Source: Syntrophomonas sp. | Lineage (GTDB): Bacteria; Bacillota; Syntrophomonadia; Syntrophomonadales; Syntrophomonadaceae | Assembly (NCBI GenBank): GCA_028709355.1 | Contig: JAQVXF010000056.1 | Location: 1 to 6,937 of the forward strand | Length of the DNA: 6,937 nucleotides | Direction of reading: 5' to 3' | Shown here: positions 1-5,737 of the stretch, piece after piece | Position numbering within the stretch: the stretch's first letter is position 1 | Layout of the letters: every line of letters begins with the position of its first letter | Made by a program: the position numbers and the translations under genes | The notes under the pieces: model-generated | Seen by the model: only the letters and a program-made list of their open reading frames with translations | Told to the model about the DNA's origin: nothing | The model's database searches: none

Positions 1-681
1 CCATTGCAGCGCCTCGAGCGGTCCCAGACCCCAGTTGGTCGGACAGGTGGATAACACTTCCACCATCGCAAATCCCAGGCCGTCGATTTGGGTCTGCAAG
101 GCTTTCTTCATCGATTTCTTGGCTTTGATCACATTGGCCGGGGTGTTTACAGCCACCCGGCTTATATAAGCCGAACCCTCATTGGTAGCCAGCATCTCAG
201 CCATCCGGATCGGAAAGCCGGAGTCTTCCTTCTTGCGGCCGTAGGGTGAGGTAGTGGTAACCTGACCCAGCAGGGTCGTGGGCGCCATCTGTCCGCCGGT
301 CATCCCATAGACAGCATTATTGACGAATATCACTGTAATATTTTCCGCGCGCGCCGATGCATGGATGATCTCAGCCATTCCTATGGATGCCAGGTCACCA
401 TCCCCCTGATAGGTGAACACACAGCGGTCCGGCAGCAACCGCTTTATCCCGGTAGCGATGGCTGGCGCTCGGCCATGGGCGGCCTCCAACATGTCGAAGT
501 TGAAGTAATCGTAAGCCAGGACCGCACAACCCACCGGACAGATACCGATGGTCTTCTCCCGCATATCCAATTCGTCGATGCATTCAGCTACCAGCCGGTG
601 GATTATCCCGTGAGTGCAGCCGGGACAGTAATGAGTTTTAGCGGTGGTGAGGCTCTGCGGCCTTTGCGCAACTACTTTCAT
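1..681 (-). CDS. vorA: 2-oxoacid:ferredoxin oxidoreductase, beta (TPP-binding) subunit, VorA/KorB-like, 3' end cut by window
   Basis: Catalytic beta subunit of a cytoplasmic 2-oxoacid:ferredoxin oxidoreductase. It binds thiamine pyrophosphate and an iron-sulfur cluster, decarboxylates the 2-oxoacid and makes acyl-CoA with the partner subunits. The 227 codons visible run open to base 1; the family is roughly 245-250 residues, so only the last few tens of codons are missing. Visible motifs are CPGCTHG (residues 19-25), the TPP/Mg motif starting GDGD at 93-96 and ending VNN at 120-122, and CPTN at 213-216. Cys19, Cys22, Cys52 (in PVGC) and Cys213 fit the four cluster ligands known in this family. 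The ATG lies in an ATGA overlap with the upstream alpha gene, 6 nt after a near-perfect ribosome site. The substrate (branched-chain 2-oxoacid versus 2-oxoglutarate) cannot be settled from sequence alone; the Vor name is favoured by the alpha subunit. Confidence 0.9.
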   Translation of the reverse strand, partial: MKVVAQRPQSLTTAKTHYCPGCTHGIIHRLVAECIDELDMREKTIGICPVGCAVLAYDYFNFDMLEAAHGRAPAIATGIKRLLPDRCVFTYQGDGDLASIGMAEIIHASARAENITVIFVNNAVYGMTGGQMAPTTLLGQVTTTSPYGRKKEDSGFPIRMAEMLATNEGSAYISRVAVNTPANVIKAKKSMKKALQTQIDGLGFAMVEVLSTCPTNWGLGPLEALQW

Positions 682-1736
682 CTTAAACCCTCCTTTTGGG
701 CACGCGCGACGATCTCCTGGGCAATCTCTTCCGGACTAGGTATAATGCCAATTCGCCCGTAAAAGTCCACCGGAGTACGACCGTTGACCGCCAGGCGCAC
801 ATCGTCGATCATCTGCCCCATGCTGATCTCAATTGACAGGAAGAGTTTGGCATGCCCCGCTGCTTGACTTATCACTTCCGCCGGGAACGGCCATAGGGTA
901 ATCGGACGTATCAATCCTACCCGGTATCCCTGGCTGCGAACATCGATGATCGCTTTCTTCACTATGCGAGACATCAAACCGAAAGCCACGACTACCAAAT
1001 CGGCATCTTCGACCATGAAGCTCTCCGCTCTGGTTTCCCGGGCTTTGATCAGCTCATATTTCTCAGCCAGTACCTTGTTTCTATATTCCAGGAAGTCAGG
1101 ATCAAGATGCAGAGTATTTACGATGTTGGGCTTCCTTCCTTTACAGCCTTGGATAGACCATGGTTTGTCTACAAATTCGGTCACTTTGGGGCGGACGGTG
1201 ACCGGTTCCATCATCTGGCCCAGCGTCCCTTCCGCCATTATCATCACTGGGATGCGGTATTGGTCGGCAAGATCATATCCGGTGATGGCAAAATCCAACA
1301 TCTCCTGCACCGAAGACGGAGCCAGCACCAAGGTATGAAAATCACCATGGCCGCCACCACGGGTAGCCTGGAAATAATCTGACTGGGCCGGCTGAATCCC
1401 ACCCAGTCCAGGCCCACCTCTGGATATGTTTACGATCAGACAGGGTAATTCGGCTTCGGCGATGAAGGAAATGCCCTCTGATTTGAGACTGATGCCCGGT
1501 CCGGAGGATGCGGTCATCACCCGCGCTCCGGTCGACGCGCCTCCATATACCATGTTGATGGCTGCCAATTCACTTTCGGCCTGGACGAAAGTCCCGCTCT
1601 GCAGCGGTAACTTGCGGGCCATGTATTCCGCGATCTCACTAGAGGGGGTGATCGGATACCCAAAAAAGGCCACACAACCAGCGAGCAGTGCCCCCTCGGC
1701 CAGCGCCTCATTTCCTTTCATCAATACCCTATCCAT
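678..1736 (-). CDS. vorB: 2-oxoacid:ferredoxin oxidoreductase, alpha subunit, VorB-like
   Basis: Alpha subunit (352 residues, full length for the family) of the same complex. It combines the pyrimidine-binding domain with the transketolase C-terminal-like domain. Visible marks are YPITPSSE at 27-34, the highly conserved alpha-subunit start, a SSGPGISLKSEG stretch at about 77-88, and RGGPGLGGIQPAQSDYFQ at about 106-123. The RGGPGLG form, rather than the RGGPSTG of many other alpha subunits, is what I associate with proteins annotated VorB (3-methyl-2-oxobutanoate dehydrogenase). The C-terminal half contains a Rossmann-like segment (DADLVVVAFG) and LIRPITLWPFP, typical of the family. The ATG is 4 bases after the ferredoxin stop, with an AAGGGAG ribosome site at 1744-1750 inside the preceding gene. 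Its TGA overlaps the beta start, which points to translational coupling. Confidence 0.92.
   Translation of the reverse strand: MDRVLMKGNEALAEGALLAGCVAFFGYPITPSSEIAEYMARKLPLQSGTFVQAESELAAINMVYGGASTGARVMTASSGPGISLKSEGISFIAEAELPCLIVNISRGGPGLGGIQPAQSDYFQATRGGGHGDFHTLVLAPSSVQEMLDFAITGYDLADQYRIPVMIMAEGTLGQMMEPVTVRPKVTEFVDKPWSIQGCKGRKPNIVNTLHLDPDFLEYRNKVLAEKYELIKARETRAESFMVEDADLVVVAFGLMSRIVKKAIIDVRSQGYRVGLIRPITLWPFPAEVISQAAGHAKLFLSIEISMGQMIDDVRLAVNGRTPVDFYGRIGIIPSPEEIAQEIVARAQKEGLR
688..696 (-). promoter_or_regulatory. Strong ribosome binding site for the beta subunit, inside the alpha gene
   Basis: AAAGGAGGG on the minus strand lies within the last codons of the alpha gene, 6 nt before the beta ATG at 681. 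With the ATGA stop/start overlap this fixes the beta start and suggests coupled synthesis of equal amounts of the two subunits. Confidence 0.85.
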
Positions 1737-1740
1737 GCCC

Positions 1741-1956
1741 TTACTCCCTTTCTACTCGAATAACCAGATCCGGACACATGAGTGCACAGATACCGCAGCC
1801 GTTACAATCCTGCGCGGCAAAGATAGACACCGGATGATAACCCGACGAGTTAATCCTGGTCTTGTCCAAGCCCAGAATATCTTTGGGGCAGAAATGGATG
1901 CATAATTCACACCCTTTACATTCCTCTTCAGCAAAACTAACTGTCCCCTTGGCCAT
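1741..1956 (-). CDS. vorD: 2-oxoacid:ferredoxin oxidoreductase, delta subunit (2x[4Fe-4S] ferredoxin)
   Basis: A 71-residue ferredoxin-type subunit that carries electrons from the catalytic core to soluble ferredoxin. It has two complete CxxCxxCxxxCP motifs: Cys13, 16, 19, 23 (CKGCELCIHFCP) and Cys51, 54, 57, 61 (CNGCGICALMCP), each able to hold a [4Fe-4S] cluster. Both span positions and the short linker match delta subunits of Por/Vor/Kor enzymes. The ATG at 1956 has GGGGAG at 1964-1969, 7 nt upstream. It is followed after 4 bases by the alpha gene and preceded after 22 bases by the P-loop ATPase gene, so all are probably one transcript. A free-standing ferredoxin is the alternative, but its position beside alpha and beta makes the delta assignment much more likely. 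Confidence 0.92.
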   Translation of the reverse strand: MAKGTVSFAEEECKGCELCIHFCPKDILGLDKTRINSSGYHPVSIFAAQDCNGCGICALMCPDLVIRVERE

Positions 1957-1978
1957 GTTTCCTCTCCCCTTTACAGCA

Positions 1979-2641
1979 CTACATCCAATTTGGTTTCAGG
2001 TATAATTCGATTGCCTCCAACAATGCTCCATACAAAGGATACAATGATGTATAAAAATGTTTCTCCACCGTCAAGCAGCAGATCGGCAGGCCCACTGCCA
2101 GGCTGAAAGTCCGAACCAACTCGTGGCCACTCAGGATTGTATCAGCAGTAGTGGCCACCATCAGGTTGGGATTGCTTACGATCCCCGTGAACCGCAGTCC
2201 GGCCGCCCGTTGTAACTGCTCAATCAGCAGCCTGACGCTGGGCAAGTCCTGGCTGAAAGGTCGATAGGGATTCAAAACCAGGAGAAACTCATAACCACTG
2301 CGGGCGATTATATATTGGCGTAAATAACCAAGGGCCAGGCAGCCTACATCGTCTCCTGCCACATCGATTATCATGTGATTGTCTTGTTTGATGATACCCA
2401 ATATTTGGCGGGGCATGGCCGGAACATCGCTGAAGGATAATTCACCTTCCGGGGCCAGCAACCTGATGCCGGCTTCCTCGATTACGCTCTTCAACTGCCG
2501 GGATACAAAATAGGGATTCACCATGTCGAGATCGGCGAGAAAGATGTCAGACTCGGATCTGGCTAATTTCAGTGCCTGATTCAAGGCAATCTCGGACTTG
2601 CCGCTGCCAAATCCGCCTGCAAAGATTGTAATTTTCCCCAA
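1979..2641 (-). CDS. P-loop ATP-binding protein of unknown role, MinD/ParA/CobQ-like (SIMIBI) fold
   Basis: A 220-residue protein with a Walker A motif GGFGSGKS at 9-16 immediately after the first strand, a LADLDMVNPY segment at about 35-44 that resembles the switch region of MinD/ParA-type NTPases, and a Walker B-like MIIDVAGDD at 90-98. NPNL at about 158-160 could be the nucleotide-base recognition loop of SIMIBI proteins. It lacks the deviant KGGxGK Walker A of true ParA/MinD/CooC proteins, so partitioning or CODH nickel insertion are not supported. It heads the oxidoreductase operon, 22 bases before the delta gene and behind a good promoter. A role in assembling or regulating the oxidoreductase is therefore plausible but unproven. 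The start is TTG at 2641: the frame has an in-frame TGA three codons upstream, no ATG alternative exists near the N-terminus, and the Walker A spacing fits. The ribosome site is weak (GGAACGTG region), which may limit its translation relative to the downstream subunits. Confidence 0.75.
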   Translation of the reverse strand: MGKITIFAGGFGSGKSEIALNQALKLARSESDIFLADLDMVNPYFVSRQLKSVIEEAGIRLLAPEGELSFSDVPAMPRQILGIIKQDNHMIIDVAGDDVGCLALGYLRQYIIARSGYEFLLVLNPYRPFSQDLPSVRLLIEQLQRAAGLRFTGIVSNPNLMVATTADTILSGHELVRTFSLAVGLPICCLTVEKHFYTSLYPLYGALLEAIELYLKPNWM

Positions 2642-2672
2642 ACTATTTCACGTTCCGATCAGATTTTATAAA

Positions 2673-2701
2673 AATATAGAATAACCGCTAATGAAATGCA
2701 A
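2673..2701 (-). promoter_or_regulatory. Sigma-A-type promoter for the P-loop ATPase/VorDBA operon
   Basis: On the minus strand TTGCAT (2696-2701) and TATATT (2673-2678) are separated by exactly 17 bases in an AT-rich patch. The -10 matches the consensus at 5 of 6 positions, the -35 at 3 of 6. Transcription would begin near 2665, giving a leader of only about 25 nt before the TTG start. It is the only good promoter-like sequence I see between this operon and the gene upstream. Confidence 0.6.
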
Positions 2702-2753
2702 TGGAAATATCCAGTCAGCCCTAAAGCCATGAAAGGTTCCCCCCACGGGACAG

Positions 2754-3185
2754 CTATCTCCCATTGTCCAGCTGGCGCCGCAGTTGATCTCGGCATTCCG
2801 ATAATTCCTGGCTAACCACAAACAATAGTCTCTCCAGGTCCCCTTTGGTAAGAAGAGACTCGGTGGGTTCCAATATCTCTATGGTTCGGAACTCATCCAT
2901 AATGATGAATTTGATGACCTCATCTATTTTGTCGGCCCCAATGGTGATAACAACCGGGGCATACGCTGCACTTTTACCGGTGACGTCGTCCACCAGGGTA
3001 TAAATATCCTGGCTCATGTCGATATCTTCGATGCGCACTCCCTGTATAGGCACATTGCGCATTTTAGCCACTTTCTGCTGCCGGATGTTGTCGGCCAGCT
3101 GCTCGATGTTTTTGTTGCCGAAAAACTTCCCAGATGGGGCCTTGCTGACGTAATCAAACCTTATCTTCACCTTAATCTGTCCCAC
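2754..3185 (-). CDS. Unrecognised conserved-looking protein, about 143 residues
   Basis: I do not recognise this family. From the chosen GTG start it has 143 residues: a basic beta-like N-terminus (IKVKIRFDYV), a charged middle, two probable strands around YAPVVITIG (75-83), a helix at about 85-96, the strand RTIEILEP (100-107), and a long C-terminal amphipathic helix (about 111-140) rich in Leu, Arg and Asp that could be a coiled coil. There is no signal peptide, membrane segment or metal-binding cluster. The frame is open upstream to 3323, but that would overlap the pseudouridine synthase. An ATG at 3206 lacks a ribosome site, whereas GTG at 3185 is preceded by AGGGAGG at 3197-3203, so I prefer the GTG. 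It probably shares a transcript with the pseudouridine synthase 91 bases upstream, but a separate promoter cannot be excluded. The reading frame has normal codon use and a clear stop, so it is likely a real gene. Confidence 0.65.
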   Translation of the reverse strand: MGQIKVKIRFDYVSKAPSGKFFGNKNIEQLADNIRQQKVAKMRNVPIQGVRIEDIDMSQDIYTLVDDVTGKSAAYAPVVITIGADKIDEVIKFIIMDEFRTIEILEPTESLLTKGDLERLLFVVSQELSECRDQLRRQLDNGR

Positions 3186-3196
3186 AGGGCCGGTTC

Positions 3197-3203
3197 CTCC
3201 CTT
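3197..3203 (-). promoter_or_regulatory. Ribosome binding site that decides the start of the unrecognised gene
   Basis: AGGGAGG on the minus strand lies 11 nt before GTG at 3185 and downstream of the competing ATG at 3206, whose own upstream sequence (GGGTTATTTTA) has no Shine-Dalgarno character. This favours the GTG start. Confidence 0.6.
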
Positions 3204-3276
3204 CATTAAAATAACCCGCCGCAGGTAGCCCCATACTCTATGGATGGTCCGCTGGTCGCTGGACACCTGGTCAGGA

Positions 3277-3999
3277 CTAACCCGGACGACCCAGGATTTC
3301 TCTTTTGAGGCGCTCCACCTCATCCTGGCTCAGTAAACGATATTGCCCTACTTCCAAGCCGCCCAGATCCAGAAAGCCCAATCCAATCCGGCGCAACCTC
3401 ACGACCGGGTGCCCAACGGCGGCGCACATCCTTTTGACCTGGCGTTTGCGGCCTTCATGGATACTTACTTCCAGGGTGGTACTGGTTGAGTTTCGCTCCT
3501 TTATCCTTACTACTGCCGGGGCAGTCAGTCCGTCCTCCAGTACAACTCCCCGTGACAAATGTGATGACTCAGCATCGGTAATATATCCTTGCACCTGAAC
3601 CAGATATCTTTTATCTACTCTGTAACGGGGGTGGGTCACCAAGTTGGTAAACTCACCATCGTTGGTGAGTAACAGCAATCCCTCGGTATCATAGTCCAGT
3701 CTCCCCACCGGGTGCATGCGGACCGGCAGGTCAGCAGTCAGTTCCACTACGGTTGGCCGCCCTTGCGGATCCTGGACAGTGGAAATATACCCGGCTGGCT
3801 TGTTCAGCAAGGCATAGAAGTGCGGTTCAGCCACTACCAACCGGTTGTCTACCTCCACCTGGTCAGTCATGGGATCAACCAGGGTAACTACCTCGCGAAC
3901 GATCACACCATTGATTTTGATCCGCCCTGCAATTATCAACTCCTCGGCGTGACGGCGGGATGCAAGTCCCGCCTGCGCCAAGTATTTGGCCAATCTCAA
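3277..3999 (-). CDS. rluB: rRNA pseudouridine synthase, RsuA/RluB/RluF family
   Basis: Converts a specific uridine in ribosomal RNA to pseudouridine. The 240 residues show the family layout: an N-terminal S4 RNA-binding domain (about 1-60, beginning RLAKYLAQAGLASRRHAEELI) and a catalytic domain. The catalytic motif GRLDYDTEGLLLLTNDG has the nucleophile Asp102, KPAGY at 67-71 is the family's KPxG motif, and EGRKRQVKRM at 182-191 is the conserved C-terminal RNA-contact motif. The length is normal. The family sits in 23S (RluB) or 16S (RsuA) modification; Firmicute proteins of this size are usually called RluB, but the exact target is inferred. The start is TTG at 3999, with an in-frame TAG two codons upstream and AAGGA at 4010-4014, 10 nt before it. 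The nearby ATG at 4010 is in another frame and stops after four codons. Confidence 0.9.
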   Translation of the reverse strand: MRLAKYLAQAGLASRRHAEELIIAGRIKINGVIVREVVTLVDPMTDQVEVDNRLVVAEPHFYALLNKPAGYISTVQDPQGRPTVVELTADLPVRMHPVGRLDYDTEGLLLLTNDGEFTNLVTHPRYRVDKRYLVQVQGYITDAESSHLSRGVVLEDGLTAPAVVRIKERNSTSTTLEVSIHEGRKRQVKRMCAAVGHPVVRLRRIGLGFLDLGGLEVGQYRLLSQDEVERLKREILGRPG

Positions 4000-4033
4000 A
4001 ATCTATACATCCTTAATCCAGTCTCATCAAAAC

Positions 4034-4062
4034 AATATACCCTTTTTCGGCAAAATATACAA
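4034..4062 (-). promoter_or_regulatory. Sigma-A-type promoter for the pseudouridine synthase gene
   Basis: Minus-strand TTGTAT (4057-4062) and TATATT (4034-4039) have a 17-base spacer. The arrangement is nearly identical to the promoter at 2673-2701. The expected transcript start near 4027 gives a leader of about 28 nt before the TTG codon. Confidence 0.6.
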
Positions 4063-4108
4063 TAATAGCGGCGTTTGCTTGCCACTCTGTGGCTCAGTCC
4101 CAAGTATC

Positions 4109-4117
4109 TGCTATAAT
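4109..4117 (+). promoter_or_regulatory. Extended -10 promoter for trmO-folE
   Basis: TGCTATAAT is a perfect TATAAT with the TGn extension. No good -35 is present at the right distance (GTGGCT at 17 bases), consistent with an extended -10 promoter. Transcription would start near 4124, about 20 nt before the ATG at 4144. It is divergent from the pseudouridine synthase promoter about 47 bases away. Confidence 0.65.
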
Positions 4118-4143
4118 GGTTGCTAATGAAAGGACTTGATGAT

Positions 4144-4956
4144 ATGAACATCGACACCAGTGCTATTGTGCTCAAACCGATAGGAGTGGTGAGGTCCACC
4201 CTCCGCAGCCTGGAAGATTACCCGGAGCCGGGAATGCCGGCTTGGATCGAGGTGCTGCCCCAATACCGTGAAGCTCTGCAGAGTATAGAGGCCAATTCTC
4301 ATCTCTGGATCCTGCTCTGGTTTCATAAGGCGGACCGCACCCTCTTGAAGACGGTACCCCGCCGCTTCAATCCGGACCTGCCCGAGTACGGAGTTTTCGG
4401 ATTGAGATCCCCCAATCGACCCAATCCCATTGCCCTGACTCTGGTCCAACTGGAAGAGTTGGAGAACGGAATTCTTCGCGTCCAAGGCCTGGATGCCATC
4501 GATGGTACCCCCGTCCTGGATATCAAATCATATTACGAGCAGGATATCGTTTTTTCGCCCAAGACTCCCTACATCCGTTCCACCGATCCAGTGGTGCGCC
4601 GCAACCATTTTTACAAACAGGCCCTTAAGCACCACCAAGAGGCATGCCCCGACCTGTTTATGGCAGTAAGGATGGTACTGGTCGCGGATCAATACTTGGG
4701 TCACATCAATCGCCCTGACTTGAGGGTAACGGTGAAGGGTTCGTCCTGTTTGGCCGATTGCATTCAAGGTCTGAGCCGGGCCCGTCTAGCCAATCCGTCC
4801 CGTTTTGCATGGTTGCAAGCCCCTGATCTGCCTGCCTGTTGCTGGACCGACCCAGGCGGAATGCTCACCATCCATGCCCTGTGCCCCCTAGATGAAGAAT
4901 CCTTCGGGAACCTGGGCGATGCTGACCTATTCCGGGTCGAGTTCACCAGGATATGA
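4144..4956 (+). CDS. trmO: tRNA (N6-threonylcarbamoyladenosine37-N6)-methyltransferase TrmO with C-terminal FmdE-like domain
   Basis: The N-terminal about 150 residues are a TrmO/TsaA (UPF0066) beta-barrel enzyme that uses S-adenosylmethionine to methylate t6A at position 37 of tRNA-Thr. Visible motifs are KPIGVVRS (11-18), SHLWILLWFH (52-61), VFGLRSPNRPNPIALT (84-99) and LDAIDGTPVLDIKSY (116-130). Residues about 155-270 form a second domain resembling FmdE (formylmethanofuran dehydrogenase subunit E): HxxxCP at 164-169 followed by a helical FMAVRMVLVA, then CLADCIQGL at 202-210, which parallels the family's CxxDxIQ motif. The second conserved His and the later Cys of canonical FmdE are not preserved, and no zinc ribbon follows. 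The protein is 270 residues, well beyond plain TrmO. I chose ATG 4144 because AAAGGA (4129-4134) sits 9 nt upstream; the ATG at 4126 and TTG at 4120 lie on or next to the predicted transcript start. No upstream partner; folE follows after 95 bases. Confidence 0.85.
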   Translation: MNIDTSAIVLKPIGVVRSTLRSLEDYPEPGMPAWIEVLPQYREALQSIEANSHLWILLWFHKADRTLLKTVPRRFNPDLPEYGVFGLRSPNRPNPIALTLVQLEELENGILRVQGLDAIDGTPVLDIKSYYEQDIVFSPKTPYIRSTDPVVRRNHFYKQALKHHQEACPDLFMAVRMVLVADQYLGHINRPDLRVTVKGSSCLADCIQGLSRARLANPSRFAWLQAPDLPACCWTDPGGMLTIHALCPLDEESFGNLGDADLFRVEFTRI

Positions 4957-5038
4957 ACATCGGACTGCTGCTCACTAGTCTCAGCGCTGGTGACCTAAAT
5001 TTCAGGACCACAACTACACAATCAAATCCTAATGGTTT

Positions 5039-5044
5039 GGAGGA
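5039..5044 (+). promoter_or_regulatory. Ribosome binding site of folE
   Basis: GGAGGA with a 7-nt gap to the ATG at 5052; the strongest start signal on the plus strand of this window. Confidence 0.8.
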
Positions 5045-5051
5045 CAACTAA

Positions 5052-5621
5052 ATGCATAAAGAAGTGGATAAAGCTCAAATCGAGCAGGCCTTCCGCCTGA
5101 TCCTGGAAGCCATCGGCGAAGATCCGGACCGGGAAGGACTGGCCCAGACTCCCCGCCGAGTAGCCCGTATGTATGAAGAGATCTTCACCGGAATGAGCAT
5201 CGAACCGTCTCATTTGCTGGATGTTTCTTTCACCGAGTACCACGACGAGCTGATTCTGGTCAAGGATATTCCGATCTACTCGATGTGCGAGCATCATTTC
5301 CTGCCCTTCTATGGTAGCGCCCACGTCGCCTACATCCCCAAAGGGGGCAAGGTGGTGGGGATAAGCAAATTGGCCCGGGTAGTGGAAGCTTACGCCAGAA
5401 GACCCCAGCTGCAGGAGCGCCTCACCTCCCAGATTGCCGATTGCATCTTCAACACCTTGAATCCGATGGGAGTAGGGGTGGTGATCCAGGCCGAGCACAT
5501 GTGCATGACCATGCGGGGAGTGCACAAACCAGGCTCGATGACGATAACCTCGGCGGTTCGAGGGATATTCGAATCCCGCCCCGAAACCCGAGCCGAGCTA
5601 TTCGCTCTTATCCTTAAATAG
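5052..5621 (+). CDS. folE: GTP cyclohydrolase I (FolE, type IA)
   Basis: Cytoplasmic homodecameric enzyme that opens GTP to 7,8-dihydroneopterin triphosphate, the entry step to tetrahydrofolate. The 189 residues are full length for the bacterial form. Zinc ligands appear as Cys79 and His82 in SMCEHHFLPF and Cys151 in AEHMCMTMRG; His81 and His149 correspond to the catalytic histidines of the E. coli enzyme. DPDREGLAQTPRRVARMYEE (24-43) and the C-terminal PGSMTITSAVRGIF also match the family. The ATG is well supported: GGAGGA at 5039-5044 lies 7 nt upstream. The 95 bases separating it from trmO contain no promoter or tetrahydrofolate riboswitch that I can recognise, so it is probably read from the trmO promoter. 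No other folate biosynthesis gene follows; a hairpin terminator lies 34 bases downstream, so folE stands apart from the usual fol cluster here. Confidence 0.95.
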   Translation: MHKEVDKAQIEQAFRLILEAIGEDPDREGLAQTPRRVARMYEEIFTGMSIEPSHLLDVSFTEYHDELILVKDIPIYSMCEHHFLPFYGSAHVAYIPKGGKVVGISKLARVVEAYARRPQLQERLTSQIADCIFNTLNPMGVGVVIQAEHMCMTMRGVHKPGSMTITSAVRGIFESRPETRAELFALILK

Positions 5622-5654
5622 AATCCTTGCGGAGCCTCATCGACTACATTAAGA

Positions 5655-5697
5655 ACCCCTCGCCGGGGACTCGTCCTTGCGAGTTCCCGGGAGGGGT
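5655..5697. terminator. Long hairpin between convergent folE and fhs, likely bidirectional terminator
   Basis: An outer 7-bp arm (ACCCCTC 5655-5661 with GAGGGGT 5691-5697) continues, after one bulged G at 5662, into an 11-bp arm (5663-5673 with 5680-5690, one G-T wobble) closed by the six-base loop TCCTTG. Neither side has a classic immediate T-run: the minus side continues TCTTAATG, the plus side has a TTTTTT only at 5722-5727. Position between two convergent stop codons (5621 and 5738) supports termination for both genes, but the weak T tracts leave room for an mRNA-stabilising or repeat-type hairpin instead. Confidence 0.65.
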
Positions 5698-5737
5698 GGC
5701 AATCACTTAATCCCTGCCAGCTTTTTTACCCCCTGAA

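Noticed and set aside
946..1905. Several plus-strand open frames of 90-159 codons opposite the oxidoreductase genes
   Set aside because: They are antisense to clearly conserved alpha and delta subunits and show no recognisable motifs or ribosome sites.
2705..2756. GC-rich stretch after the unrecognised gene as a terminator
   Set aside because: Only about five interrupted base pairs (GTCCC with GGGAAC) followed by TTTC; too weak to list.
3996..4199. Minus-strand frame of 67 codons across the trmO-pseudouridine synthase intergenic region
   Set aside because: It begins inside trmO, runs through two promoters, has no ribosome site, and its composition is not protein-like.
4957..5051. Possible tetrahydrofolate riboswitch before folE
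   Set aside because: The 95-base gap is short and shows none of the paired helices or conserved core I would expect; only a small CAGCGCTG palindrome is present at 4982-4989.
5022..5525. Minus-strand 167-codon frame, His-rich, opposite folE
   Set aside because: It is the reverse reading of the well-conserved folE gene; the His-rich look comes from the complementary frame.
5551..5582. Sequence with GTTCGAGGG and TTCGAATCCC resembling a tRNA T-arm/att-like site
   Set aside because: It lies inside conserved folE coding sequence (SAVRGIFESRPE), with no acceptor or anticodon arms around it.
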